Assembly: GCF_900114705.1 (NCBI RefSeq)
Contig: NZ_FOTW01000027.1
Span: 40,623-104,622, forward strand
Direction of reading: 5' to 3'
DNA length: 64,000 nucleotides
Origin: Rugamonas rubra
GTDB taxonomy: Bacteria > Pseudomonadota > Gammaproteobacteria > Burkholderiales > Burkholderiaceae_D
The stretch's first letter is position 1, and every line of letters starts with the position of its first letter. The notes under the pieces are model-generated. The model ran no database searches and had not been told where the DNA came from. It saw only the letters and a list, made by a program, of their open reading frames with translations. Of the stretch, positions 15,554 through 25,605 are shown in pieces. The position numbers and the translations under genes were made by a program.

Positions 15554-16559
15554 TGTCGTCGAGCTCCAGCGCGGTGCCCTGGTCGTACAGCGTGAAGTTG
15601 CGGTTGATCGAGCGCAGGTAGGCCGGGTCGTAGTGGTCGGCCAGCAGCTCCTCGACCAGCGGCGCCATGTCGCCGGCGTTGGCCATCTGCTGCCAGCGGC
15701 TGATCTTTTCGCGGCCGTGCAGCAGCGCCAGGCACTCGAGCTGGGTGTTGAGGGCGGCGGCGTCCTGGGTGAAGTGGGCGTAGTCCTCCATCAGCAAACG
15801 CACGCGGTTGGCGCGCGACAGCGTCAAAGCGACGCAGGGCGAGGCGCGCATGGCGTCCATCAGCGCCGCCGGCACGCGCAACTGGCCGACCTTTTTGCTT
15901 TCCGATTCGACGAACACGGGCCGCGCCGGGTCGAAGTGGCGCAGCGCGTGCCAGATGCTGGTTTCGAAGGCCTTCTGGCTCGGCTGCGGGCGGCTGGGCA
16001 GGTCGCCCAGCACCGAGCCGCGGTGGGCCGCCAGCTGTTCCAGGTCGAGCACCTGGGCGCCGTCGGCGTGCATCACCTCGAGCAGGCGGCTCTTGCCGCT
16101 GCCGGTGGTGCCGCAGACGACGCGGAACGACAGCGCCGGCGGCACTTCCAGCGCGGCGGCGACGTGGTTGCGGAAGGCCTTGTAGCCGCCGTCGAGCTGC
16201 ACCACCGGCCAGCCGATCTTGGCCATGATGTGGGCCATCGAGCCGCTGCGGTTGCCGCCGCGCCAGCAGTAGACCAGCGGCCTCCAGTCGCGCGGCTTGT
16301 CCAGCCACAGCGTTTCGATGTAGTGGCCGATGTTCTTGGCCACCAGCGCGGCGCCGATCTTCTTCGCCTCGAAGGCGTTGACCTGCTTGTATAGCGTGCC
16401 GACCTGGATGCGCTGGGCGTCGTCGAGCACCGGGCAGTTGATGGCGCCGGGCAGGTGGTCGAGGGCGTACTCGCCGGGGCTGCGGGCGTCGATGATGGTG
16501 TCGAACTGTTCCAGTTGCGGCAGGATTTCGTCAAAGCTGAGTAGTGCGGGATACTTCAT
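15498..16559 (-). CDS. mnmH: tRNA 2-selenouridine synthase
   Basis: A 353-residue enzyme that replaces sulfur by selenium in 2-thiouridine at the wobble base of certain tRNAs, using selenophosphate (family also named SelU/YbbB). The N-terminal rhodanese domain has its catalytic Cys98 in YCWRGGNRSG; a P-loop domain follows with GTTGSGKS at 150-157. The ATG at 16559 overlaps the stop of tesA as ATGA, which fixes the start and implies coupled translation; the longer frame needs a TTG. tesA, ybbA and ybbB are also neighbours in E. coli. Confidence 0.93.
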   Translation of the reverse strand: MKYPALLSFDEILPQLEQFDTIIDARSPGEYALDHLPGAINCPVLDDAQRIQVGTLYKQVNAFEAKKIGAALVAKNIGHYIETLWLDKPRDWRPLVYCWRGGNRSGSMAHIMAKIGWPVVQLDGGYKAFRNHVAAALEVPPALSFRVVCGTTGSGKSRLLEVMHADGAQVLDLEQLAAHRGSVLGDLPSRPQPSQKAFETSIWHALRHFDPARPVFVESESKKVGQLRVPAALMDAMRASPCVALTLSRANRVRLLMEDYAHFTQDAAALNTQLECLALLHGREKISRWQQMANAGDMAPLVEELLADHYDPAYLRSINRNFTLYDQGTALELDDITPADFLAAARRLQPPAD

Positions 16560-17206
16560 CGTGGTTTTAGTAGTTTCTGTAGGGACGGCCAAATATTGGC
16601 GAGGATGATGGGATGCGCCTCGGCCGTCGGGTGCAGGCGGTCGGGCTGGAACAGCTGGGCCTTGTCGGCCACGCCTTCGAGCATGAAGGGCACCAGCGGC
16701 GCCTTGAGCTCCTTGCTCAAGCCGGCGTACATGGCGAAGAACTTGTCGGCGTAGTCGCGGCCGTAGTTGGGCGGCATGCGCATGCCGACCAGCAGCACGC
16801 GGGCGTTGGCCTGGTGGGCGGCGGCGGCCATGGCGCGCAGATTGGCCTCGGCGGCGGCCACCGGCAGGCCGCGCAGGCCGTCGTTGGCGCCTAGTTCGAT
16901 CACCACCAGCGCCGGGTGGTATTTCTCCAGCAGGGCAGGCAGGCGGGTGCGGCCGCCGCTGGTGGTCTCGCCGCTGATGCTGGCGTTGACGATGGCGGCG
17001 TCGATGTTGTCGCTCTTGAGGCGGCGCTCGGCCAGGGCGACCCAGCCGGCGCCCCGGCTCAGGCCGTATTCGGCCGATAGGCTGTCGCCCAGCACGAGGA
17101 TGGTTTTTGGTGCAGAATGGGCGCTTGCGGCGCCGGTCAACAACAGTAGGGCGGCCAGCGCCACCCGGCTTGTCACGAGCTTCATCAGTTTATTCAGCAT
17201 AGTCAT
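16556..17206 (-). CDS. tesA: Periplasmic GDSL esterase / thioesterase I
   Basis: A 216-residue SGNH hydrolase (acyl-CoA thioesterase I, lysophospholipase L1, arylesterase activity in the family). A signal peptide (LAALLLLTGAASAHSA) targets it to the periplasm. Catalytic residues are visible: Ser42 in GDSL, Gly80 in ISGET, Asn109 in GAND, and Asp189/His192 in DRLHP. The start may be Met1 (17206), Met3 or Met8; all keep the signal peptide. It is first in a minus-strand operon with mnmH and is divergent from the ABC ATPase gene with only 11 bp between start codons. Confidence 0.92.
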   Translation of the reverse strand: MTMLNKLMKLVTSRVALAALLLLTGAASAHSAPKTILVLGDSLSAEYGLSRGAGWVALAERRLKSDNIDAAIVNASISGETTSGGRTRLPALLEKYHPALVVIELGANDGLRGLPVAAAEANLRAMAAAAHQANARVLLVGMRMPPNYGRDYADKFFAMYAGLSKELKAPLVPFMLEGVADKAQLFQPDRLHPTAEAHPIILANIWPSLQKLLKPR

Positions 17207-17217
17207 CCATAATCAGC

Positions 17218-17982
17218 ATGCCAGAGTTCCCTCCAACGACTTCCAGTTTCATTCCAGATGCGCCGGCTGCGGCCACCCGCAGCGCCGCTTCCGGCCAGTC
17301 GGCGGCGGCCACGGCGCGTGCGCCGGCCATCGCCGTCAGCGCCTTGAGCAAGCGCGTCGCCGACGCCGGTGGCGAGCTGACGATCCTGCATCCACTCGAT
17401 TTTACAGTGCAACCGGCCGAGACGTTGGCAATTGTCGGGGCGTCCGGCTCGGGCAAGTCGACTTTGCTGGGCCTGCTGGCCGGCCTGGACACGCCCAGCG
17501 GCGGCAAGGTGGAGCTGGCCGGCGTGGATATTTTCGCCCTCGACGAGGACGGCCGCGCCAAGCTGCGCATGGAACAGCTGGGCTTTGTGTTCCAGTCCTT
17601 CCAGCTGCTGGCCCATTTGACGGCGTTGGAGAACGTCATGCTGCCGCTCGAACTGCGCGGCGACGCGCAGGCGCGCGCCAAGGCCGAGGCGATGCTGGGG
17701 CGGGTCAATCTGGCGGCGCGGCTGGGCCATTATCCGAAGTATCTGTCGGGCGGCGAGCAGCAGCGCGTGGCCTTGGCGCGCGCCTTCGTCACGGCGCCGC
17801 CGCTGTTGTTCGCCGACGAGCCCACCGGCAGCCTGGACGCGGCCACCGGCGAGGCGGTGATTCAGCTGATGTTCGAATTGAACCGCGAGCGCGGCTCGAC
17901 CCTGGTGCTGGTGACGCACGATCCGCACATCGCGGCGCGCTGCGGCCGCACCATCACCATCGCCGCCGGCCGTTTGGTCTGA
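17218..17982 (+). CDS. ybbA: ABC transporter ATP-binding protein, YbbA type
   Basis: A 254-residue ABC ATPase of the MacB/LolD/YbbA group. Walker A is GASGSGKST (74-82), the Q-loop is FVFQSF, the signature is LSGGEQQR (176-183), Walker B is LLFADEPTGSLD, and the H-loop is VTHD. The first 37 residues are an Ala/Pro/Ser-rich tail not typical of the family, so the true start may be later. In E. coli ybbA is followed by the large permease gene ybbP; here it is followed by a palindrome and a convergent gene, so the permease partner is missing or elsewhere. Its position divergent from tesA supports the YbbA assignment. Confidence 0.85.
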   Translation: MPEFPPTTSSFIPDAPAAATRSAASGQSAAATARAPAIAVSALSKRVADAGGELTILHPLDFTVQPAETLAIVGASGSGKSTLLGLLAGLDTPSGGKVELAGVDIFALDEDGRAKLRMEQLGFVFQSFQLLAHLTALENVMLPLELRGDAQARAKAEAMLGRVNLAARLGHYPKYLSGGEQQRVALARAFVTAPPLLFADEPTGSLDAATGEAVIQLMFELNRERGSTLVLVTHDPHIAARCGRTITIAAGRLV

Positions 17983-18040
17983 GGCCTCGGCGAGCAGTTA
18001 AGGCGCCAGCGGCTACAACACCACCCAACGGTGGAAATCG

Positions 18041-18066
18041 AGGGTCAGACCCTAGGGTCTGACCCT
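18041..18066. repeat. GGGTC palindrome repeat, copy B
   Basis: AGGGTCAGACCCT (18041-18053) is joined directly to AGGGTCTGACCCT (18054-18066). Compared with the other copies the outer base of each arm changed from G-C to A-T on both sides, which keeps the pairing. It lies in the convergent gap ybbA/nnr. Confidence 0.88.
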
Positions 18067-18136
18067 GGCTTGACGCAACTGGGTGGATTGGGCATTCCTG
18101 GCGTCTTAAAGCCCCGAGGCCAACGCCCCGGCGCAT

Positions 18137-19642
<1,506 letters not shown>

Positions 19643-19929
19643 CGGCTCTACCGGCTGGTTGATGGGCGTGCTCGCGCTGGCGAGCGCATCGGTTGTTGCG
19701 GCTTCTGCGGGTTCTGCTGGCACGGCGGCGCGCGGCGCCCGTGGCGTCGATGTGCCTATGATGTGCCCGTGGAGTGTGTATGTTAATCGATCCATGGCGC
19801 GGCGCGCGGTCTGTCTTAATGATAATACAAATATGGCATCGAAATAATTTGTCCGGTGCGGCTGTGCCGCCTGCGCAACGGCGGTCTCTAGCACTACAAT
19901 AGCTATTCTTTCAACATGGCGAGGTGTGC

Positions 19930-22900
19930 ATGGATTGGCAATTCTGGATCGACCGGGGCGGTACCTTTACGGACATCGTGGCGCGCCTGCCCAACGGCAG
20001 CCTGCGCACCCACAAGCTGCTGTCGGAAAATCCGGAGCTGTACCGCGACGCCGCCATCGCCGGCATCCGCCACCTGATGGGCGTGGCCGCCAAGGCGCCG
20101 ATTCCGGTCGAGCGCATCGAGGCGGTGAAGATGGGCACGACGGTGGCCACCAACGCGCTGTTGGAGCGCAAGGGCGAGGCCACCGCGCTGGCCGTCACGC
20201 GCGGCTTCCGCGACGCGCTGCGCATCGCCTACCAGAACCGGCCGCGCTTGTTCGACCGCCACATCGTGCTGCCCGAGCTGCTCTACCAGCATGTGGTCGA
20301 GATCGACGAGCGGATCGGCGCGCACGGCGAGCTGGTCACGCCGCTGGCCGCCGACAGCGCCCGCGCCGCCTTGCAGGCGCTGTACGAGCAGGGCCTGCGC
20401 TCGCTGGCCATCGTCTTCATGCACGGCTACCGCTACCACGCCCACGAGGCCAAGGTGGCCGAGATGGCGCGCGAGATCGGCTTCACCCAGATCTCGGTGT
20501 CGCACCAGGTCAGCCCGCTGATGAAGCTGGTGGCGCGCGGCGACACCACCGTGGTCGACGCCTACCTGTCGCCCATCCTGCGGCGCTACGTCGAGCAGGT
20601 CGCCGTCGAGCTGCCCGGCGTGAACCTGCAGTTCATGCAATCCAACGGCGGCCTGACCGACGCCCGCACCTTCCACGGCAAGGACAGCATTCTCAGCGGG
20701 CCGGCCGGCGGCATCGTCGGCATGGTGCGCGCCAGCCGGCTGGCCGGCTTCGAGCGTGTGATCGGCTTCGACATGGGCGGCACCTCGACCGACGTGTCGC
20801 ACTTCTCGGGCGAGTTCGAGCGGGTGTTCGAGACCCAGGTGGCCGGCGTGCGCATGCGCGCGCCGATGATGAGCATCCACACCGTCGCCGCCGGCGGCGG
20901 CTCGATCCTGCACTTCGACGGCAGCCGCTACCGCGTCGGCCCGGACAGCGCCGGCGCCAATCCCGGCCCGGCCAGCTACCGCCGCGGCGGGCCGCTGGCG
21001 GTCACCGACTGCAACGTCATGCTGGGCAAGATCCAGCCGGCCCACTTCCCGCAGCTGTTCGGCGCCGAAGGCCGCCAGCCGCTCGACGTGGCCACCGTGC
21101 GCCACCAGTTCGCCATGTTGGCCGCCCGCATCGGCGTCGCCACCGGCCAGCACAGCAGCCCGGAGCAGGTGGCCGAGGGCTATATCGAGATCGCCGTGGG
21201 CAACATGGCCAACGCCATCAAGCAGATCTCGGTGCAGCGCGGCCACGACGTCACCGAATACACCCTGACCAGCTTCGGCGGCGCCGGCGGCCAGCATGCC
21301 TGCCTGGTGGCCGACGCGCTGGGGATGAAGACGGTGTTCGTCCATTCGCTGGCCGGGGTGATGTCGGCCTACGGCATGGGCCTGGCCGACCAGAGCGCGA
21401 TGCGCGAGGCGGCCGTCGAGCTCAAGCTGGCCGGCGCGATCGAGGCCGAGCTGGCCGCGCGCCTGCACGCGCTGGGCCGCCAGGCGCGCGCCGAGCTGCA
21501 GCACCAGGGCGTGGCGGACGCGCGCATCAGCCTGATCGAGCGGGTCCACCTGCGCTACGAGGGCACCGACTCGGCGCTGATCGTGCTGTTCGGCCCGCCG
21601 GCGGCGATGCAGGCGCAGTTCGAGGCGGCCTACAAGAAGCGCTTCTCCTTCCTGATGCCGGCCAAGGCGCTGATCGTCGAGGCGGTCTCGGTCGAGGCGC
21701 TGGGCAAGTCGGACGCGCCGGCCGAGACGGTGACGCCGGCGCCACGGCGCCTGCGCGGCCTGGCGCCGCACGCGGTGGTGCCGATGTACTGCGCCGGCAA
21801 ATGGCGCGACACCAATCTGTACCAGCGCGCCGACACGCGCATCGGCGACATCGTCAAGGGGCCGGCCATCATCGCCGAGGCCAACGCCACCACCGTGGTG
21901 GAGCCGGGCTGGCAGGCCGAGGTGACGCCGAACGACCACCTGGTGTTGACCCGCGTCGAGGCGCTGCCGGCGCGGCGCGCCATCGGCACCACGGCCGACC
22001 CGGTGATGCTGGAGATCTTCAACAAGCTGTTCATGTCGATCGCCGAGCAGATGGGCCTGCGCCTGCAGAACACCGCCTACTCGGTCAACATCAAGGAGCG
22101 GCTCGACTTCAGCTGCGCCATCTTCGACGCCGCCGGCAACCTGATCGCCAACGCGCCGCACATGCCGGTGCACCTGGGCTCGATGGGCGAGAGCATCAAG
22201 ACGGTGATGCAGGCGAACGCCGGCCAGATGCGGCCGGGCGACGTCTACATGCTCAACGACCCCTACCACGGCGGCACCCACCTGCCCGACGTGACGGTGA
22301 TCTCGCCGGTGTTCGACCAGGCCGGCGCGGCCATCCTGTTCTACGTCGGCTCGCGCGGCCACCACGCCGACATCGGCGGCACCACGCCCGGCTCGATGCC
22401 GCCGGACTCGCGCAGCATCGTCGAGGAGGGCGTCCTGATCAACAACTTCAAGCTGGTCGACGGCGCCGCCGGCGGCCAGCTGCGCGAGGCCGAGACGCGC
22501 GCGCTGCTGAGCGGCGCCACCTACCCGGCGCGCAACCCCGACCAGAACATGGCCGACCTGCGCGCCCAGGTGGCGGCCAACCAGAAGGGCGTCGACGAAC
22601 TGGGCAAGATGGTCGCGCACTTCGGCCTGGAGGTGGTGCAGGCCTACATGGGCCACGTGCAGGACAACGCCGAGGAGGCGGTGCGCCGCGTCATCGGCAC
22701 GCTGGCCGACGGCAGCTACACGGTCCAGCTGGACAACGGCGCGCAGATCCAGGTGGCGCTGCGGGTCGACCGTGCCAAGCGTAGTGCCGAGATCGACTTC
22801 AGCGGCACCTCGGCGCAGTTGGAGAACAACTTCAACGCGCCGTCGGCGGTGTGCATGGCGGCGGTGCTGTACGTGTTCCGCACGCTGGTCGACGACGACA

Positions 22901-23538
22901 TTCCGCTCAACGCCGGCTGCCTGAAGCCGCTCAAGGTGTTGATCCCGCCGGGCTCGATGCTCAACCCGCACTATCCGGCCTCGGTCGTGTCGGGCAATGT
23001 GGAAACCTCGACCTGCATCACCAACGCGCTGTACGGCGCGCTGGGCGTGATGGCGGCCTCGCAGGGGACGATGAACAACTTCACCTTCGGTAACGAGCGC
23101 TACCAGTACTACGAGACCATCAGCGGCGGTTCCGGTGCCGGCCCGGGCTTCGACGGCACCAGCGTGGTGCAGACGAACATGACCAACTCGCGCCTGACCG
23201 ATCCCGAGATCCTCGAATTCCGCTTCCCGGTGCGCCTGGACAGCTACGAGATCCGCGCCGGCTCCGGCGGGGCGGGACGCTGGCACGGCGGCGACGGCGG
23301 CGTGCGCAAGGTGCGCTTCCTCGAGCCGATGACGGCGGCGATTTTGTCGAACAACCGCGTCCACGCGCCCTTCGGCATGGCCGGCGGCGAGCCCGGCGCC
23401 ACCGGCCGCAACCTGGTGCAGCGCAGCGACGGCAGCGTCGAGGAGTTGGGCCACATCGGCAAGTGCGCGATGCAGGTCGACGATGTGTTCATCATCGAGA
23501 CGCCGGGCGGTGGCGGTTACGGCGTGGCCGACGCATGA
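19930..23538 (+). CDS. 5-oxoprolinase-type hydantoinase, HyuA-HyuB fusion
   Basis: A 1202-residue ATP-dependent amidohydrolase. The N-terminal hydantoinase A part (about 1-680) contains WIDRGGTFTDIVAR, the phosphate-binding GFDMGGTSTDVS and GAGGQHACLVAD. The C-terminal hydantoinase B part (about 690-1200) contains DPYHGGTHLPDVTV, RGHHADIGG and the glycine-rich end ETPGGGGYG. The full fusion is the layout of eukaryotic and proteobacterial 5-oxoprolinase, which opens 5-oxo-L-proline to glutamate; hydantoin substrates remain possible. The ATG at 19930 lies 5 nt after GGCGAGG, better than the GTG two codons upstream. The gene stands alone and is followed by palindrome copy C. Confidence 0.93.
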   Translation: MDWQFWIDRGGTFTDIVARLPNGSLRTHKLLSENPELYRDAAIAGIRHLMGVAAKAPIPVERIEAVKMGTTVATNALLERKGEATALAVTRGFRDALRIAYQNRPRLFDRHIVLPELLYQHVVEIDERIGAHGELVTPLAADSARAALQALYEQGLRSLAIVFMHGYRYHAHEAKVAEMAREIGFTQISVSHQVSPLMKLVARGDTTVVDAYLSPILRRYVEQVAVELPGVNLQFMQSNGGLTDARTFHGKDSILSGPAGGIVGMVRASRLAGFERVIGFDMGGTSTDVSHFSGEFERVFETQVAGVRMRAPMMSIHTVAAGGGSILHFDGSRYRVGPDSAGANPGPASYRRGGPLAVTDCNVMLGKIQPAHFPQLFGAEGRQPLDVATVRHQFAMLAARIGVATGQHSSPEQVAEGYIEIAVGNMANAIKQISVQRGHDVTEYTLTSFGGAGGQHACLVADALGMKTVFVHSLAGVMSAYGMGLADQSAMREAAVELKLAGAIEAELAARLHALGRQARAELQHQGVADARISLIERVHLRYEGTDSALIVLFGPPAAMQAQFEAAYKKRFSFLMPAKALIVEAVSVEALGKSDAPAETVTPAPRRLRGLAPHAVVPMYCAGKWRDTNLYQRADTRIGDIVKGPAIIAEANATTVVEPGWQAEVTPNDHLVLTRVEALPARRAIGTTADPVMLEIFNKLFMSIAEQMGLRLQNTAYSVNIKERLDFSCAIFDAAGNLIANAPHMPVHLGSMGESIKTVMQANAGQMRPGDVYMLNDPYHGGTHLPDVTVISPVFDQAGAAILFYVGSRGHHADIGGTTPGSMPPDSRSIVEEGVLINNFKLVDGAAGGQLREAETRALLSGATYPARNPDQNMADLRAQVAANQKGVDELGKMVAHFGLEVVQAYMGHVQDNAEEAVRRVIGTLADGSYTVQLDNGAQIQVALRVDRAKRSAEIDFSGTSAQLENNFNAPSAVCMAAVLYVFRTLVDDDIPLNAGCLKPLKVLIPPGSMLNPHYPASVVSGNVETSTCITNALYGALGVMAASQGTMNNFTFGNERYQYYETISGGSGAGPGFDGTSVVQTNMTNSRLTDPEILEFRFPVRLDSYEIRAGSGGAGRWHGGDGGVRKVRFLEPMTAAILSNNRVHAPFGMAGGEPGATGRNLVQRSDGSVEELGHIGKCAMQVDDVFIIETPGGGGYGVADA

Positions 23539-23566
23539 TGTAGCGTTGACCCGCAGCCCGGACGCT

Positions 23567-23595
23567 GGGGTCTGACCCCGCCGGGGTCAGACCCC
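23567..23595. repeat. GGGGTC palindrome repeat, copy C
   Basis: GGGGTCTGACCCC (23567-23579), a 3-nt spacer, GGGGTCAGACCCC (23583-23595). It lies in the convergent gap between the 5-oxoprolinase gene and the response-regulator gene. Confidence 0.9.
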
Positions 23596-23638
23596 TCCCA
23601 GCCGCATTGTGGGGTAGGGCGGTGAGTCGCCCGCGTCG

Positions 23639-25276
23639 CTAGGCGGTGGTGGAAATGCCGTACTTGCGCTGGGTCGCGGTGTACTGCGCGTGCAGCGTGG
23701 CCAGCGCCGGATGGGTCGGCGCCAGGCTGCGCACGCGCTCGATCAACTGGCCGCAGCGCTCGCCCAGCGGCGCTTCCCAACCCAGGTCGTCGAGCTGCTT
23801 GAGAATGGCCGAGGCGGCCGCCGCCAGCAGCGGCACGTTGCCGGGCGTCTTTCGCAGCGCGATGTTGAGCACGTCGACGGCGGCGCGCAGGTCGCCCTGG
23901 CTGCGCCGGTCGGCGGCGTCGCTGAGCAGCTCCTGTACCTGGCGGGCGACGGTGTCGCCGACCCCCTGCGCCAGATCGTGGCGGCCGGCCTTCTCGAACA
24001 CGTCGACCGCGTCGTCGGTGGTGATGCCGCTGTCGGTGTCGTTCATCAGGTTGATCATCAACTCCGAGGCCTGGCTGTCGAGCTTGTTCTTCAGGCAGCT
24101 GTGCACCAGGCCGACCTTCAGCCCCGTCGACAGGCCCCGGCTGGTGCCGACGGCGGTGACGGCGGTGGCCAGCTCGGCGGCGGCGGCCGGCAGGTTGCCG
24201 GTCATCTCCTGCAGCAGGGCCGAGGCGATGGCGCGGCAGGCGTCGGTGTTGGCGTTGCCGCGCAGCGAACGCTCGAGGTCGCGGATCACCCCGCCGGCCT
24301 GGTTGGCGTCGCCCTTCTTGACCAGGGTCTTGACCAGGTTGACGTGGTCCTCCGGGTCGCGGAATTCGGAATACTTGGCCTTGGCCACCACCTGCTTGAA
24401 GGCCTTCTCGGCGACGCCGACGTCGCCCGTCTCGAAGGCCACCTCGCCCAGGTGGCGCAGGCGCGCCACCATGTGCGGCGAGATCGCCACGGCGTCCTCG
24501 AGGATCTTTTTGGCCTGCACCGCCTGGCCCAGCGCCACGTGGGTCTTGGCCAGCAGGTCGTAGGCGGCCATGAACTTGGGGTTGTGTTCGATCAGCGCGT
24601 CGAGGCTTTGCAGCGCCTCCTCGTAGCGGCCCAGGCCGTACTGGCAGCGCGCCAGCCCCAGGTGGGCCCAACCAAGCGGTTTTTGCATCAGGATGGTCTG
24701 GTAGATCAGCGCCGCCTCGGCCAGCTCTTCCAAGGTGACGTGCATCTCGGCGCGCAGGCGGGCGAAGTCGATGGCGTAGCGCGGATGCTGCAGCTCCAGC
24801 TCGCCGCAGTTGGCGATGGCCTTGCGCAGATTGCCCAGGCCGACCAGGTGGAACACCGGCATGAAGACGGCGCGGCGGTCGACGGCGCGGGTGATGCGCT
24901 GGATCAGCACGTCGACGGTGAACGGTTTCAGGATGTAGTCGGTCGGCGTCAGCTCGGCCGCGCTGATGACCTTGCTGTACACGCCCTCCGAGGTGAGCAT
25001 GATGAAGATGGTCCACTGGCCGATCAGCTTGTGCAGGCGCAAGTCCTCGAGCAGCTGCTGGCCGTCCTGGCCGTTGTCGTTGCTGCCGCTGCCCAGGTCG
25101 TACTCGCAGAGCACGATGTCGAAGGATTTCTTGCCCAGTTGGCGGATCGCCGTGCCCGAGCTGACCGCGTACTCGATCTTGCTGATCGACGACAGGTTCA
25201 GCATATTGTGCAGGCTGGCGCGCATGCCCGGGTTGGGGTCGACGATCAACACCGACAGGTCGCTATATTCTGGCAT
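23639..25276 (-). CDS. Response regulator with TPR output region
   Basis: A 545-residue protein. Residues about 5-135 are a receiver domain: VLIVDPNPG, the probable phosphoacceptor Asp60 in LCEYDLG, Thr in IMLTSEG and Lys in YILKPF. The acidic pair at the start of the domain reads VDPN rather than the common VDDD. The rest is a helical repeat region (tetratricopeptide type, for example LAEAALIYQTILMQKPLGWAHLGLARCQYGLGRYEEAL). There is no DNA-binding or enzyme output domain, so signalling is probably by protein binding. No sensor kinase is adjacent. It is divergent from purL. Confidence 0.88.
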   Translation of the reverse strand: MPEYSDLSVLIVDPNPGMRASLHNMLNLSSISKIEYAVSSGTAIRQLGKKSFDIVLCEYDLGSGSNDNGQDGQQLLEDLRLHKLIGQWTIFIMLTSEGVYSKVISAAELTPTDYILKPFTVDVLIQRITRAVDRRAVFMPVFHLVGLGNLRKAIANCGELELQHPRYAIDFARLRAEMHVTLEELAEAALIYQTILMQKPLGWAHLGLARCQYGLGRYEEALQSLDALIEHNPKFMAAYDLLAKTHVALGQAVQAKKILEDAVAISPHMVARLRHLGEVAFETGDVGVAEKAFKQVVAKAKYSEFRDPEDHVNLVKTLVKKGDANQAGGVIRDLERSLRGNANTDACRAIASALLQEMTGNLPAAAAELATAVTAVGTSRGLSTGLKVGLVHSCLKNKLDSQASELMINLMNDTDSGITTDDAVDVFEKAGRHDLAQGVGDTVARQVQELLSDAADRRSQGDLRAAVDVLNIALRKTPGNVPLLAAAASAILKQLDDLGWEAPLGERCGQLIERVRSLAPTHPALATLHAQYTATQRKYGISTTA

Positions 25277-25605
25277 TTTTTACTTTCGTAGGTCGGGCGG
25301 CCATGCTTTGCGCGGCTACTCATGTATCAACGTCATGTATCAACGGCAGGCGTCAGCTAGTTTCGAACTAGCATACTCCAAGGTAATACGTTTTTGCGCG
25401 AAAAACAGGGGGATTGCTCGGCGGAAGCTTGATTTTGGCGCAATAGATGGCAAAAATGTTGCTTCCGCAGCACTTCCGGCCCAGCCGGTGTCTGCTATGC
25501 GGAGGGCGGAAGAGGTATAATGCGCGCAAAGGAATTTCAGCAAAACCCACTCGTGCCACATCTACCTTTAATCCGCAGCCTCGCTGCATCAACCATCTCC
25601 CAACC
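25277..25605. other. Divergent intergenic region response regulator / purL
   Basis: No gene is seen. A perfect -10 box TATAAT at 25516-25521 lies 84 nt upstream of the purL ATG; the -35 region 17 bp before it (TGCTAT) is poor, so the promoter may be activator-dependent. In-frame codons upstream of purL are open from 25447 but are not conserved protein. Confidence 0.5.

Noticed and set aside
19903..23454. A 1183-codon open frame on the minus strand opposite the 5-oxoprolinase gene
   Set aside because: Same reason: no recognisable domain, biased composition, fully inside a well-supported gene.
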